Shown here: one piece after another, positions 20,920 through 31,736 of the stretch | Position numbering within the stretch: position 1 is the first letter of the stretch | Layout of the letters: each line of letters starts with the position of its first letter | Assembly (NCBI RefSeq): GCF_033118175.1 | Contig: NC_083703.1 | Coordinates: 82,055,001 to 82,119,000, forward strand | From: Dama dama | Lineage: Eukaryota > Chordata > Mammalia > Artiodactyla > Cervidae | DNA: 64,000 bases | Direction: 5' to 3' | Notes under the pieces: model-generated | What the model was told of the DNA's origin: nothing | Database searches by the model: none | What the model saw: only the letters and a program-made list of their open reading frames with translations | Translations under genes and position numbers: made by a program

Positions 20920-21085
20920 TTCCTCAGAACAATACTTTAGATATATTAATTCAGATAATCCACACTAACAACACAATTATTTTTTTAATTTCCATTTTAG
21001 AGTTGAGGAATTTGAAGCAGAAAAATGAATAATTTGCCCCAAATCTCCTGGCTCCTTGTCAGCATTCATTATACTGTATTGCCGC
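20920..21085 (+). mobile_element. MIR SINE, diverged
   Basis: TTCCTCAGAACAATACTTTA, then AATTCAGATAATCCACAC, CCATTTTAGAGTTGAGGAA and GCAGAAAAATGAATAATTT reproduce the order of MIR core motifs. Confidence 0.6.
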
Positions 21086-21316
21086 CAAAGTTGTTGCTTT
21101 TAAAGTATCATTCATTCTTTTATTTGACAAAATCTAAGAATGCTTTTTAGTCCAACCTTCTCTGCCCAGGTAAGGGAGAAGGGAATCAGAATACAAGTTT
21201 TCACTTATCCACACAGAGTTTAATTCTCCAATGCTATGAAATGTAGTTTGCTTAACTATAGGCACTCATTGAATATTTGTTGATGTATAAATAAATAATT
21301 TCAATGATATGTACTC

Positions 21317-21750
21317 ATCAGTTCAGTTCAGTTCAGTTGCTCAGTCGTGTCCAACTCTTTGCGACCCCATGAACCGCAGCACGCCAGGCCTCCCTGTCCA
21401 TCAGCAACTCCCGGAGTTTACTCAAACCCATGTCCATCGAGTTGGTGATGCCATCCAACCATCTCATCCTCTGTCGTCCCCTTCTCCTCCTGCCCTCAAT
21501 CTTTCCCAGCATCAAGGTCTTTTCATATGAGTCAGCTCTTCACATCAGGTGGCCAAAGTATTGGGGTTTCAGCTTCAATGTCAGTCCTTACAATGAACAC
21601 CCAGGACTGATCTCCTTTAGGACGGACTGGTTGGATCTCCTTGCAGTCCAAGGGACTCTCAAGAGTCTTCTCCAATACCACAGTTCAAAAGCATCAATTC
21701 TTCGGCACTCAGCTTTCTTTATAGTCCAACTCTCACATCCATACATGACC
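21317..21750 (-). mobile_element. BovB copy 4, 3' fragment, antisense
   Basis: Starts with the BovB terminal tandem CAGTTCAGTTCAGTTCAGTT and runs 430 bp to CCATACATGACC, where homology stops. It is 5'-truncated. The sequence is close to the other copies, so it is comparatively young. Confidence 0.94.
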
Positions 21751-22284
21751 TTATGGAGAACATTTATCGCAGGATCAGGGAACCTGGTTGACTGATATGC
21801 TAGTTGCTTACACTGTATCATTTTAGCTTTCTAAGATTTCTGACAGCTAGGGAGTTATTAATCCTCCTTAACCCTCTAAAACCTCAAAAAACTATGTGTT
21901 ATCATACTTGTTTCCATTCCCATTTTTGGTGAGGATTAAGTTTATGTCTGTATTAGGAAGATTAGAGTCAGACAGAACTAGGTATTGTCCAGGTAATGGT
22001 GATACTTAAGGTGGTGGCTGCAGGAGCTGTGGGTTTCACTTTCCTCTGAGCTTCCATTTACTCGTCTCTAAGATGGGCAAACTATATCGCACGTCTCTAA
22101 TGGCAAAGACTTACTGAGACTCTCTTGTGTAGAGTTGTTGATGTGGTGCTAATTCACAGTGGGAAAAACATGATGGAAGGCCAGTTCTGGACAGCAAGCA
22201 GACTTTCTTTTTCACACTCCACCTCTCAAGCCTCTGCTCACTCTCATGTAAGGGAGGTAGTTTAGGACTGAGCAAGGCCTCTGT
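21751..22284. other. Unannotated DNA with possible MIR scrap
   Basis: The section near 22020-22110 (TTTCACTTTCCTCTGAGC, TAAGATGGGCAAAC) may be a MIR scrap. Otherwise nothing recognised. Confidence 0.35.
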
Positions 22285-22745
22285 CACGCCACCGCGCCCC
22301 CTGCGGCTGGGAGCGCGGTCCCGTCTCCGTCCGGGCTCCGTGCGCGGCCACGGCGAGAGGAGCGGGCTTGAGGAAGGCTGGCGCCCGCTCGGCGTGCCTG
22401 ACCCTGTGGCCCCAGGGTCACACGCAGCGGGCACGGCCCCTGTGCGCGGCCGCCCAGGCGGGAATGCTGGAGCGGCTGCCACCTGCTCCCGCAGGGGATC
22501 CCCGGGGATCGGGCTGCATCTCCTGTGTTGGCAGGCACATTCTTTACCACTGTGCCACCTGGGAAGCCCCCAAGGAAGGCTAGGTCTAGACTTGACCTCT
22601 GGTTCTTCCACGTTTTAGCTGTGTGATCTGGGGAAGACCACAGGACTCCTGTAAGACTCAACAGTCTTTAGGGCTGCGGAGCCGAGCGGCGCTGCGCGGT
22701 ACGCCGGTGGCGACGCGGAGGAAGCGCAGCGCGCGAGCTGCAGAG
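22285..22745. other. GC- and CpG-rich island
   Basis: Two dense CpG clusters, about 22285-22512 and 22676-22740 (CGCCACCGCGCCCCCTGCGG and GCGCTGCGCGGTACGCCGG), lie in otherwise AT-balanced DNA. The first cluster ends inside a Bov-tA SINE. A promoter cannot be excluded, but I see no exon, splice signal or conserved coding frame next to it. The long reverse-strand frame at 22611-22111 is explained by base composition. Confidence 0.7.
22393..22568 (-). mobile_element. Bov-tA SINE with AT-to-GC shifted left part
   Basis: The right end (GCATCTCCTGTGTTGGCAGG, TTTACCACTGTGCCACCTGG) is an ordinary antisense Bov-tA head. The left part still aligns to the Bov-A body, but AT positions have become G or C: GGCGGGAATGCTGGAGCGG stands for GGCAAGAATACTGGAGTGG. 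By eye between about 22440 and 22500 I count roughly a dozen AT-to-GC changes and no GC-to-AT change. Confidence 0.7.
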
Positions 22746-23479
22746 CGTAAGGTCTGACTCACAGTAGCTGGTGGAGAAGTGACCCGGACCCTGGTGCCTT
22801 TTACGTACAGATTCGTAAGTGGAAATGCTGGCTGTGTCTCTAGTGTTGACCTTCCACTGGATACTCTTCTTTCTTAATTGCCTACTTCCTGTTCCCAAAG
22901 CTGTGAGTGCAGGGCAAAACCAAGACCTCTCCCTAACATTGCCTTCTGGGCACGTTGGTTGTGGAATCGTATTGACCTGTCACGCTGGCATCTTTAATCA
23001 TTTTAAAGGTAGTTCTGACTTGACCATATTCTTGTTTAACTACCTTAAGCAAATTAATTAGCTTTGTGGAGCCCCTGATGCCATTAATTCATGGTCTATA
23101 AAACCTCAGACCTAATTGAACTTTTTCATATTGTATCTTTACTACCTGATATAAGTGTCTTTTAAATTATAAGAATTGCTAAAGTTAATGCCTTGTTAAA
23201 TAGCTACATATATATTGAAGTATAAAAAATTTCCAAGATTGCGAAGTAATCAAAATATGGATTAAAACAAAGATGATTCTATTTCTCTTTTATTAAAACC
23301 TAAAAATACCGAGAGCGTTGACTATGCAGCAGGCATAACAGAGGGTCTCATATTTCTAGCTTACAAAGAAGGTGCAGTCCCCTGGCAACACTGTGATATC
23401 TGAAATTTAACCAGTAAATATTTGTTAATTAAATATATATAAACAAAGAAATAAGCTCTTTACAACCACCAAATCACAA
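22746..23479. other. Unannotated AT-rich DNA
   Basis: No repeat named. Open frames have no recognisable domain. It merges into the L1 tail at about 23480. Confidence 0.4.
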
Positions 23480-24175
23480 GTATCACTTCATGCCCAGTAC
23501 ATGTTTATAATTGAAAAGAGAGATAATCACAAGTATTGGTGAGGATATTGAGAAATTGGGAGCCTCATGTGTAGTTGGTAGGGATGGAAAGTGGTGGAGT
23601 CACTTTGGAAAGCAGTTTGACATTACTTAGCAATTCCATCTTCATGTGTGGACCCAAGAGAAATAAAAGTACATGTTTACATAAAACCTCTACACAAAAG
23701 TTCATAGCAGCATTGTTCATAATAGCCACAACCAGAAATAGCCCAAATCTCCATCAACCAGTGAAGAGATGAGTAAAATGTGTTATATCCATATATTAGA
23801 GTGTCACTTGGCAACAAAAAAGAATGAAGTATTGACTCTTGCTGAGCATAAATGAACTTTGATAACCTTATGTTGAGTGAAGGAAGCCAGTCATAGAAGA
23901 CCACGTATTATATGATTTATGTATATGTAGTTTCTAGAATAAGCAATCTTTTAGAGCTAGAAAGTAGATTAATATAGGCATAAGACTGTCGGGGAAGGAA
24001 GAATGAAGAGAGTACTAATTGGTGTGGAGTTTCCTTTTGGAGTAACAACAATGTTTCAAAAGTATATGGTGATGATGGTTGCACAAGTCTGTAAATATAC
24101 TAAAATACATTTAATTGGACACTTTGTGAAATATATGATATGTGAATTGTATCTCAACAAAGTTGCTTAAATTTT
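23480..24175 (+). mobile_element. L1M-type LINE 3' end, sense
   Basis: Reads as the end of mammalian L1 ORF2 and its 3' UTR: ATTGGTGAGGATATTGAGAA, GGAAAGCAGTTTGACATTAC, CCCAAGAGAAATAAAAGTAC, CACAACCAGAAATAGCCC, GTTGAGTGAAGGAAGCCAG, ending with TTGTATCTCAACAAAGTTGC and an A/T tail. It is substantially diverged, so an old L1 subfamily. Confidence 0.85.
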
Positions 24176-24544
24176 TTTTTAAATCAAATAACCAAAAAAA
24201 AAAAATTCTTAGAAAGTATTTGCAAGCCAACTTAAGAGGCCACAGGTATAATAGCCTCAGTACCAAAATGAATAATAAATGCAGTAAATTCAATATAGTA
24301 CATATATTAAAAGCCCATGAATTCATAATGATATTTTGAAACTCATTTGTTTGTTTTAGAGAATATTAGGGAGCCAATTTATTATTCTAAAGTTAGGTAA
24401 ATAAAGGGAAAAATCAAATGCTTAACCTATCTTTTCTGTTCAAATAACATCTTAGACTAACCCAGGCATTCATAAATGCCTCTCTCTGTAGGCATATCCA
24501 TCTAATGAAGGAAGAAGCAACTATAGAATTATAATATCAACATT

Positions 24545-24766
24545 TTGAGTGCTAAATTGCTTCAGTCCTTTCTGGCTCTTTGTGATCCTTTGAATCATGG
24601 CCTGCCAAACTCCTCAGTCCATTGATTTTTTCCAGACAAGAATACTAGAGTGGGTAGCCATGCCCTCTCCAGGGGTTCTTCCTGACCCAGAGACTGAACC
24701 CGAGTCTCTTATGTCTCCTGCATTGGCAGGCGTGTTCTTTACCATTAGCACCACTTGGGAAGCCTA
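24545..24766 (-). mobile_element. Bov-tA SINE, antisense, diverged
   Basis: GAGTGCTAAATTGCTTCAG tail, AGACAAGAATACTAGAGTGG, AGAGACTGAACCCGAGTC (antisense B box), GCATTGGCAGGCGTGTTC and CACTTGGGAAGCC at the head. Confidence 0.9.
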
Positions 24767-25377
24767 ATTAACATTTTATATTTCCTTAACAAAATAATAA
24801 ATATAGGCAATCTTCATCAACAGTCACTGATATATTAAAAAGAGATAATGCTATTAATGAAGTACATCCCAGTAGAAGTATGCAATAGTACCTACAGATT
24901 TTTTTCTTTTTTTGCCAAAGCAAATGAAGCCTCTAAACAGAGACGTATATTCAGTGACATGATGGAGAGGCAAATAGTGAAATCTTGAGTGTGGGGATGC
25001 TACTGTATAGACATCCTAGTTTTATCAAGAAACTAATTTCAAGGGGGAAGATGGATGAGAAATGCTTGATTTAAAGAGAATTAAAAGACATATCAAAGTG
25101 TAACATGTGGGCCTTGTTTCAATTTTAATTAGAAAAAGATAATTGTAAATATGTGTATTTGACTAACAGAAAAAGCAATGACTGGCTATTTTGTGGTATT
25201 AGGGGATTACTGTTGATTTTGTGTGTGATTGGTGTTGGTATCATGGCTATCTTTTTAAGAGTCCTTATTTTACTAAAGAGATATGTACTGAAATATTTTT
25301 GGCTAAAATTATATGATATCTGGGATTTGCTTTAAAATAAGGTAGTCGTAAGGTTAACTCAGTGTGAATATAGATCA
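24767..25377. other. Unannotated AT-rich DNA
   Basis: No repeat or gene recognised. Confidence 0.4.
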
Positions 25378-25379
25378 TA

Positions 25380-25602
25380 CAGGCTTCCTCGGTGGCTCAC
25401 CAGTAAAGAATCTGCCTGGATTCAGGAGCCACAAGAAATGTGGGCTTGATCCCTGGGTCAAGAAGATCCCCTGGAAGAGGGCCTGGCAACACACTCCAGT
25501 ATTCTTACTTGGAGAATCCCATGGACAAAGGAGCCTGGCGGGCTGCAGTCCATGGGGTCGCAAAGAGTTGGACATGACTGAAGTGACTGAGCATGCACGT
25601 GT
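25380..25602 (+). mobile_element. Bov-tA SINE
   Basis: AGGCTTCCTCGGTGGCTCAC head, GGCTTGATCCCTGGGTC (B box), ACTCCAGTATTCTTACTTGG, CAGTCCATGGGGTCGCAAAG and the TGACTGAGCATGCACGTG tail. Confidence 0.93.
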
Positions 25603-25782
25603 AAATAAAACAAGAATGATCACATTTGATAATTGTAGGTCAGTGATCCAATTATCTCCCAGAGGCTCTGAATATAAATATCATCATATTGGGAGGGAAG
25701 AGTGTTAATACATGAATTTTGGGAGGGCACAAATACAATCCAAAACACTCCATCTTTCTAAATAATTAATGCTTTTGCATAC

Positions 25783-26206
25783 AGTAGTCATGTAAGGATG
25801 AGAGAGTTGGACCATAAAGAAGGCTGAGCACTAAAGAACTGATGCTTTTGAATTGTGGTGTTGGAAAAGACTCTTAAGAGTCCCTTGGATGTCAAGGAGA
25901 TCAAGCCAGTCATTCCCAAAGGAAATCAACTCTGAATATTCACTGGAAGGACTAATGCTGAAACTCCAACGTTTGGGCCACCTGATGAGAAGAGCCGACT
26001 CATTGGAAAAGACCCTGATGCTGGGAAAGATCGAGAGCAGGAGAAGAGAGAGGGGGCAGAGGATTAGATGGTTGGATGGCATCACCGACTCGACGGGCAT
26101 GAGTTTGAGCAACTCCAGGAGACAGAGGAGGACAGAGGAACCTGGCGTTCCACAATCTGTGGGTCACAAACAGTCAGGCATGACCTTGAGACTGAACAAC
26201 AGCAAT
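25783..26206 (+). mobile_element. BovB copy 5, 3' fragment, sense
   Basis: Last 420 bp of BovB: GTAGTCATGTAAGGATGAGA through CATTGGAAAAGACCCTGATG to GAGACTGAACAACAGCAA. It is 5'-truncated. The former RT C-terminal frame persists only as broken fragments. Confidence 0.93.
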
Positions 26207-26374
26207 GTAAAAAGACTCAGATGTATGGTTATAGCATGGATTGGCAGAATGTGTAAATGGTGACCCAGATCATCCTGCTGTCTATGTTTGAATGATTTTT
26301 ACAATTAATAAAGAGTTGAAAACAACTATTATTTCTAACACATGATAACTATATGCAATTCAAATTCTGTTGGC

Positions 26375-26500
26375 CATCAATGAAGTTTTATTGGAATGCT
26401 GCCACATTCATTGATTTACATGTTGTCTGTGGCTGCTTCCATGCTAGAAGGCAGAGCTGAGTAGCTGTGATGGAGACTGTGTAGTCCTCAAAGTCTCGCC
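26375..26500 (-). mobile_element. hAT-Charlie-type DNA transposon fragment
   Basis: AAGTTTTATTGGAATGCTGC, CATTCATTGATTTACATG, TTGTCTGTGGCTGCTTCC and AGCTGAGTAGCTGTGATGG match a common mammalian Charlie-group terminal region as I know it. No terminal inverted repeat remains, so the family assignment is tentative. Confidence 0.5.
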
Positions 26501-26684
26501 TGTTTCCTACCTGTTGACTCGTGGCAAATTCGCTTCTTGCTGCCTCTTTTTGATTTGTAGGCAAACCTGAAGAAACTTTGGTTAAAGGGAAGAATACATA
26601 GATCAGTGAGGTAATCTATAGGCCTGAAAACCAGAGTCAAAATGTTAGAAAAGTTTGATGTAAAATTCAAGTTATTTAAGGGTG

Positions 26685-26688
<4 letters not shown>

Positions 26689-26719
<31 letters not shown>
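26689..26719. repeat. (TG)n microsatellite
   Basis: About 15 uninterrupted TG units, followed by TATATGAGC. It is not attached to an obvious SINE. Confidence 0.97.
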
Positions 26720-26724
<5 letters not shown>

Positions 26725-27013
26725 AGCTTGTATTTGAAAACTATGATGACCTTTGGCCCATAGACTATGAAATCAATAGCATCTGCCAGCATTTATAGAA
26801 AACTGATATTGAAGGTTTGAGACTGCCCTGGAAGTAATTCTTGAATCTTCTCAAAATAGCTGACCTTCAAGTGTACTTGTGGCATTCCCACAGGGCACAG
26901 TCATTCTGTGATTAGGTAATGAATTAAAAAAAAGGGTGACTAAGCAAGGCAACAGTCATGTGTATCTTGGATTTGTGGGGGAAGAATTCTGAGATGGCCA
27001 GAAGATGAAACAA
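26720..27013. other. Unannotated DNA
   Basis: No repeat or gene recognised. Confidence 0.35.
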
Positions 27014-27092
27014 ATGTATATGTATCTATATATCTAGAAGGTGATATATGTATATATGTATGTGTGTATGTGTATGTATATATATATGTATG
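27014..27092. repeat. TA/TG-rich simple repeat
   Basis: Alternating TATATGTATG and TGTGTATG words, partly interrupted, directly before a Bov-tA SINE. Confidence 0.9.
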
Positions 27093-27093
27093 G

Positions 27094-27290
27094 GGATTCC
27101 CTGGTAGCTCAGTTAGTAAGGAATCTGCCTGCAGTGCAGGAGACCTAGGTTTGATCCCTGGGTCGGGAAGATCCCCTGGAGAAAGAAATGGCAAGTCACT
27201 CCAGTATTCTTGCATGCCTAGAAAATCCCTAGGACAGAGGAGCCTGGTGGGCTACAATCCATGGGTCACAAGAATTGGATGTGACTTAGC
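27094..27290 (+). mobile_element. Bov-tA SINE
   Basis: GGATTCCCTGGTAGCTCAGT head, TTTGATCCCTGGGTCGGG (B box), GGCAAGTCACTCCAGTATTC and TGGTGGGCTACAATCC. The tail is eroded (GGATGTGACTTAGC). Confidence 0.93.
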
Positions 27291-27774
27291 TCCTAAACCA
27301 GCTATAGGTACAGATGGATATAGATATAGTTTGGCATTCCAGGCAAGGGAAATTGACTTAAAAGGAAGGAGAAACAGCTCAAAGAACTAGCACTCTGGCT
27401 AGAGTTGACTATAAGTATGAACAGATGGGAACAATGGGAGATGCACCTAGAAAGGCAGGCAGTAAGCAGCGTGAAAATGTTCAAATACTAAAAAAGGCAG
27501 TTGACATTGAGCAAGCCATAGGCTGCATTGATGATTTTAAGCATATGACCTAATGCGTGTCACATTTTAGTAAGCTATGTATTCAGTAAATATGTTCTTT
27601 AAGGGTTCATCATAAGTGACATCTCTTTCCTGTGGACTAAAATCAATTTCTTTATCTCAAATGGGCTCAGGACCTACGTATTAGGTGAATTTGAAATTTG
27701 TGATTGTTTTTTACAGCTTATTGACTATGTCTCCCCTAAAATGAAGCATGTTATTATAGGTGACAGGTGGTGCA
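27291..27774. other. Unannotated DNA
   Basis: No repeat or gene recognised. Confidence 0.35.
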
Positions 27775-27860
27775 AATATAAATGAGATAATGCATGTGAA
27801 GGCATTTGAAAAAATATAACAAGCAATATAAATATAAGAAATTGTTACTGTGCTTATCAC
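27775..27860 (-). mobile_element. MIR-like scrap
   Basis: ATAAATGAGATAATGCATGT and GAAGGCATTTGAAAA resemble the MIR AAATGAGATAATGCATGTAAAG stretch. It is short and diverged. Confidence 0.5.
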
Positions 27861-28566
27861 AGTCACCAGCATTATTATTATCACTGTGTTGTAACCTTCG
27901 GAGGAGCTGACATGCAGCGTGTACCCTCCTGTGTGAGCTTTGAACTTTTTATGAATTAGGATGAGTACAGATTTGGCAACACAGAACTTCCAGCCTGGAA
28001 CTTATTAACCTTACTGATGTAATTGACCTAAAACAACATTCACAGTTAAAGCAATGGAGTTCCTTGGAGCAGTTGGTATTCTGACATGAGGGATGGTTTC
28101 TGTTCTATTAACCCAGGGAAGGCAGGAGAGAGAAAACATTTTAGTGATTTCCATTTGGAACCAGCTGTTCTCTCAATGGGAGATGGAGGAAGGAGTCAGG
28201 TGCCCACTTGGCTGTCAAACCTGAAATTCCAGTATTTAGGACTCTGTGGCTCACCAGGAAAGAGGTGTCCTACTGGCAAAGGAGATCAATATACACTCCC
28301 AAGCTCTATTTCATATAAAAGGTTAATGGCAAAGATAATAGCTTTTTCTTTCCTTGGAGAGGAGAGAGGTGGATAACCTGATGATCTTATATAGGAAAAG
28401 ACATAACAGTACAGAGGAGAAAATTTCTACACTAGTCCGGGGTGACTTACTAATTATGTGGGATAAAGAAGAGTGGAGAAGGGCGAGCTCTTTATTCAAT
28501 GAAGTAAACGTTATGGTGGCAACAGTGAGAGGTAATGGAAGACGAGAAGGGAATACTTCCACCTGA
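27861..28566. other. Unannotated DNA
   Basis: No repeat named and no domain in the open frames at 28086-28566. Confidence 0.35.
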
Positions 28567-28808
28567 GGGGGTTCTCGGGGGGCTCAGTGGTAAAAGGGTT
28601 TGCCTGCCAACACAGGAGACCCAGGAGATGCAGGTTCGATCCTTGAGTCAGGAAGATCACCTGGAGGAGGAAATGGCAACCCGATCCAGTAATCTTGCCT
28701 GGAAAATCCCATGGACAGAGGAGCCTGGTGGGTTACAGTCTGTGGGGTCGCAAAGAGTTGGACATGACTGAGCACCCCTGCACACACACACACACACACA
28801 CGCACACA
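28567..28808 (+). mobile_element. Bov-tA SINE with (CA)n tail
   Basis: GGGGGGCTCAGTGGTAAAAG head, GCAGGTTCGATCCTTGAG (B box), GGCAACCCGATCCAGTAATC and CAGTCTGTGGGGTCGCAAAG. It ends in a (CA)n microsatellite at 28781-28800, a typical tail-born repeat. Confidence 0.94.
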
Positions 28809-29138
28809 ACTTAAAAAGGAAAGCCCGCCTGCGATTCTGGTCTCGTCATTTTCCCAGTCCCAGTGACGCACACAAACTTTGTCTCCCATCGAGTCCCTTT
28901 ACCCTCCCTTGTTTATAATATGAGCATCTTGACTATTTTATCTACATATGTTTGGAACCACATTAGATATGTAGATATGATATTTGATCCGACCATCAGC
29001 ATAATTTAGCATGCTCTAGAGGAGAAGTAAAGTGTATTCCATTTATCCATATTCTTGCCTATAGTATTCTTTCTTCCTTCCTCATATTTCAAGATTCCTT
29101 ATTTTATTATTTCCTTTCTGATTAGATAACTTCCTTTA
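28809..29138. other. Unannotated AT-rich DNA
   Basis: No repeat or gene recognised. Confidence 0.35.
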
Positions 29139-29870
29139 GCTATTCTTCTAGGATAGTTCTGCTGGTGGCAAATTTCCTTGGTTATCCTTCGTCTAAGAAT
29201 GTCAGTTTCTCCTTCATTGCTGAAAGATAGTTGTGTTGGATAAAGGATTCTATACTGTCAGTTATTTTCTTTCAGTACTTGAAAAATACTGTGTCATTTC
29301 TTTTTGGCCTCCACAATTCCTTATGAGAAATGCAGTTATTCGAATTGTTTCCACCTATATGTAAAGTGTTATTTCTCTCACTGCTTTTAAGAAATTCTTC
29401 TTTGCCTTTAGTTTTCAGAAATTTGAGTATGATATGTCCTGGTATAGATTCCTTTGGGTTTATCCTAGTTGGAGTTAACTCTGCTGTTTGCAACTGTACA
29501 TTTTTGTCATTTGCTAAATTCGGAAAAAAATTATCCATTGTTTCTTCAAGTATTTCTTGATTTCCATCCTTTTCCCCTCTCTATCTGAAACTCTAAGGGC
29601 ATAAATATTGCATATTTTATTTGGTTCTGCAGATCCCCGAGCCTGATTCTTTCCCACTCTCTGCTCTTTCCTTTTGCTCAGATGGAGTAATTGCTGTTGT
29701 TCTTCCTTCAAGTTCAGTGTTTCTTTCCACCTCCCACTCTATCCTGACACTGAGTTAATTTACTGGATTTCTCAAGTTTTTGGTTATGGAACTTTTCAGT
29801 TCAAAATATTCTCCCTTGTTATGTTCTATTTCTCTACTTATACTATCTTTTTCTTTGCTGAGACTTTCAA
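29139..29870 (-). mobile_element. Old L1 segment, antisense
   Basis: Resembles the antisense 5'-side region of ancient L1: TTCTGCTGGTGGCAAATTTC, TCTCCTTCATTGCTGAAAGA, GAGTATGATATGTCCTGG, TTCCTTTGGGTTTATCC, TTGTTTCTTCAAGTATTTC. It is strongly diverged and ends near an A-run at 29872. Confidence 0.6.
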
Positions 29871-29904
29871 CTTAAAAAAAAAAAAATGCTTCTAATGTGT
29901 TAGT

Positions 29905-30113
29905 AGGCTTCCCTGTGGCTCAGTGGTAAAGAATCTGCCTTCAGTTTAGGTAATGCGGGTTCGATCCCTGGATCTGGAAGAGATCCCCTGGAGGAGGAAA
30001 CAGCAACCCACTCCAGTATTCTTGCCTGGGGAAACCCCATGGGCAAAGGAGCCTGGCAGGCTGCAGTTCACGGGACATGCAGAGGAAGACGTTACTTAGC
30101 AGCTGAACAAGAA
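29905..30113 (+). mobile_element. Bov-tA SINE
   Basis: AGGCTTCCCTGTGGCTCAGT head, perfect B-box core GGTTCGATCC at 29958-29967, CAACCCACTCCAGTATTCTT and GGCAGGCTGCAGTTCACGG. The tail is eroded. Confidence 0.93.
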
Positions 30114-30229
30114 CAAGAAGAAGATGCTAGTAGTTGCTCACTGAGGCGTTTCTATGATGACTGCTTTTAGTTATTCTAACATTCTGTCATCTTGGTGTTG
30201 GCACTTATTAATTGATTTTTCTCACGAAG

Positions 30230-30530
30230 CTTCCTTCCCACACTCATCCCAGTGATTAACTCCTACCTATTGTTCAGGTTTTGAATATCACCTCCCATAG
30301 GTAGCTTCCCTTGACATTGGCACATGAGTCTGGGTTAAGTGCCACTCCATGTAGGCGTTGACTCTGCTTTCTCTTCCGTCAAAGCACTTATCAGAATATA
30401 TTGTAGTTCATGTTGATTGATTGGTATCCCTCACTTGACTGAGAGCTATCTAGTCTTCATTGCAGTATCCAACATCCAGAACTACTCCTAGAAAGCATTG
30501 AGTGCTCAACAAATATTTATTGAGTAATTT
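30230..30530 (+). mobile_element. L2 3' end
   Basis: Order of motifs fits L2: TCAAAGCACTTATCAGAATA, CTTGACTGAGAGCTATC, CATTGCAGTATCCAACATCC and AGTGCTCAACAAATATTTAT followed by TGAGTAA. Diverged. Confidence 0.75.
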
Positions 30531-30531
30531 G

Positions 30532-31128
30532 CTCCAAAATCACTGCAGATGGTGACTGCAGCCATGAAATTTAATTTAATTAAGCAAAGACACTTGCTCC
30601 TTGGAAGAAAAGCTGTGACCAGCCTAGACAACATATTGAAAAGCAGAGACCTTACTTTGCTGTCAAAGGTTCATCTAGTCAAAGCTATGGTTTTTCCAGT
30701 AGTCATGTATGGATGTGAGAATTGGACTATAAAGAAAGCTGAGTGCCGAAGAATTGATGCATTTGAACTGTGGTGTTGGAGAAGACTCTTGAGAGTCCCT
30801 TGGACTGCAAGGAGATCCAACCAGTCCATCCTAAAGGAAATAAGTCCTGAATATGCATTGGAAGGACTGATGCTAAAGCTGAAACTCCAATACTTTGGCC
30901 ACCTGATTCGAAGAGCTGACTCATTGGAAAAGACCCTGATGCTGGGAAAGATTGAAGGCAGGAGGAGAAGGGGACGACAGAGGATGAGATGGTTGGATGG
31001 CATCACCAACTTGATGGACATGAGTTTGAGCAAACTCTGGTAGTTGGTGATGGACAGGGAAGCCTGGTGTGCTGCAGTCCATGGGGTTCCAAAGAGTCAG
31101 ACACGGCTGAGCAAATGAACTCAGCTGA
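30532..31128 (+). mobile_element. BovB copy 6, 3' fragment, sense
   Basis: Last 600 bp of BovB, from GCTCCAAAATCACTGCAGAT to GAGCAAATGAACTCAGCTGA. It retains a 164-residue open frame (30549-31043) covering the C-terminal RT segment, with MYGCENWTIKKAECRRIDA and [15 protein letters not shown]. No catalytic motif lies in this part. Among the least decayed BovB ends here. Confidence 0.94.
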
Positions 31129-31735
31129 ACTTATTTTACTTTGCTCTTTTTTATACCCTACAAATCGTATGTGGTCTCTGAAGTGAATAAATAGGCTTTC
31201 AAACATAAACTAGGCTAACTAGAAGGCAAAATAATAGATCAAAAACATTTAAGATTTGTTTCCCTATATATTTGTAAATATTTTTTATCCACTGTAACCT
31301 GAGTGCTCACGTGTCTGCAGAGGAGGGGGATCTCTGTGACAGCGCCACTGTGTCTCAGTATAGCCTGTGTGCCCTGCCTGCCGCACAGAGAGCCTGTTCC
31401 GGTGTCTTATGTATGGAAGACACGCTGTAAATGCTGCTTTAATTGCATTTGATTTATTTGAATTTTACATCTACATAATTATATGCTTTGATATGCCCTT
31501 TGCAAATTGAGCCTGAATCACTGACAATAAAGGTGACTTTAGCCAATAGGCTCAGACAGAATGTGTTTTAGGTCAGAACAGGGTAAATGGTACTTGACTC
31601 TTCAATTGCTGCTAGAGACTGTGTCCTCTGAGAACAGAAAGCCAAACTGAGGGGCTTGGATAAAGCCAGGATTAGGGTGAGGCAAGTGGGTCCCTCACTC
31701 TGGAGCACAAAATTTAAGGGATAATTTTGGTACCC
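31129..31735. other. Unannotated DNA
   Basis: The part at 31290-31420 is GC-richer. Nothing is assigned with confidence. Confidence 0.35.
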
Positions 31736-31736
31736 C

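Noticed and set aside
22111..22661. Reverse-strand frames of 166 and 125 residues over the CpG-rich island, possibly a first exon.
   Set aside because: They run through an antisense Bov-tA and owe their length to high GC content. I see no conserved domain or convincing splice signal.
28567..28660. tRNA-like A and B boxes suggesting tRNA genes, here and in about 25 similar places.
   Set aside because: These are tRNA-Glu-derived heads of Bov-tA and CHR SINEs. The acceptor and anticodon stems are not preserved and the SINE body follows.
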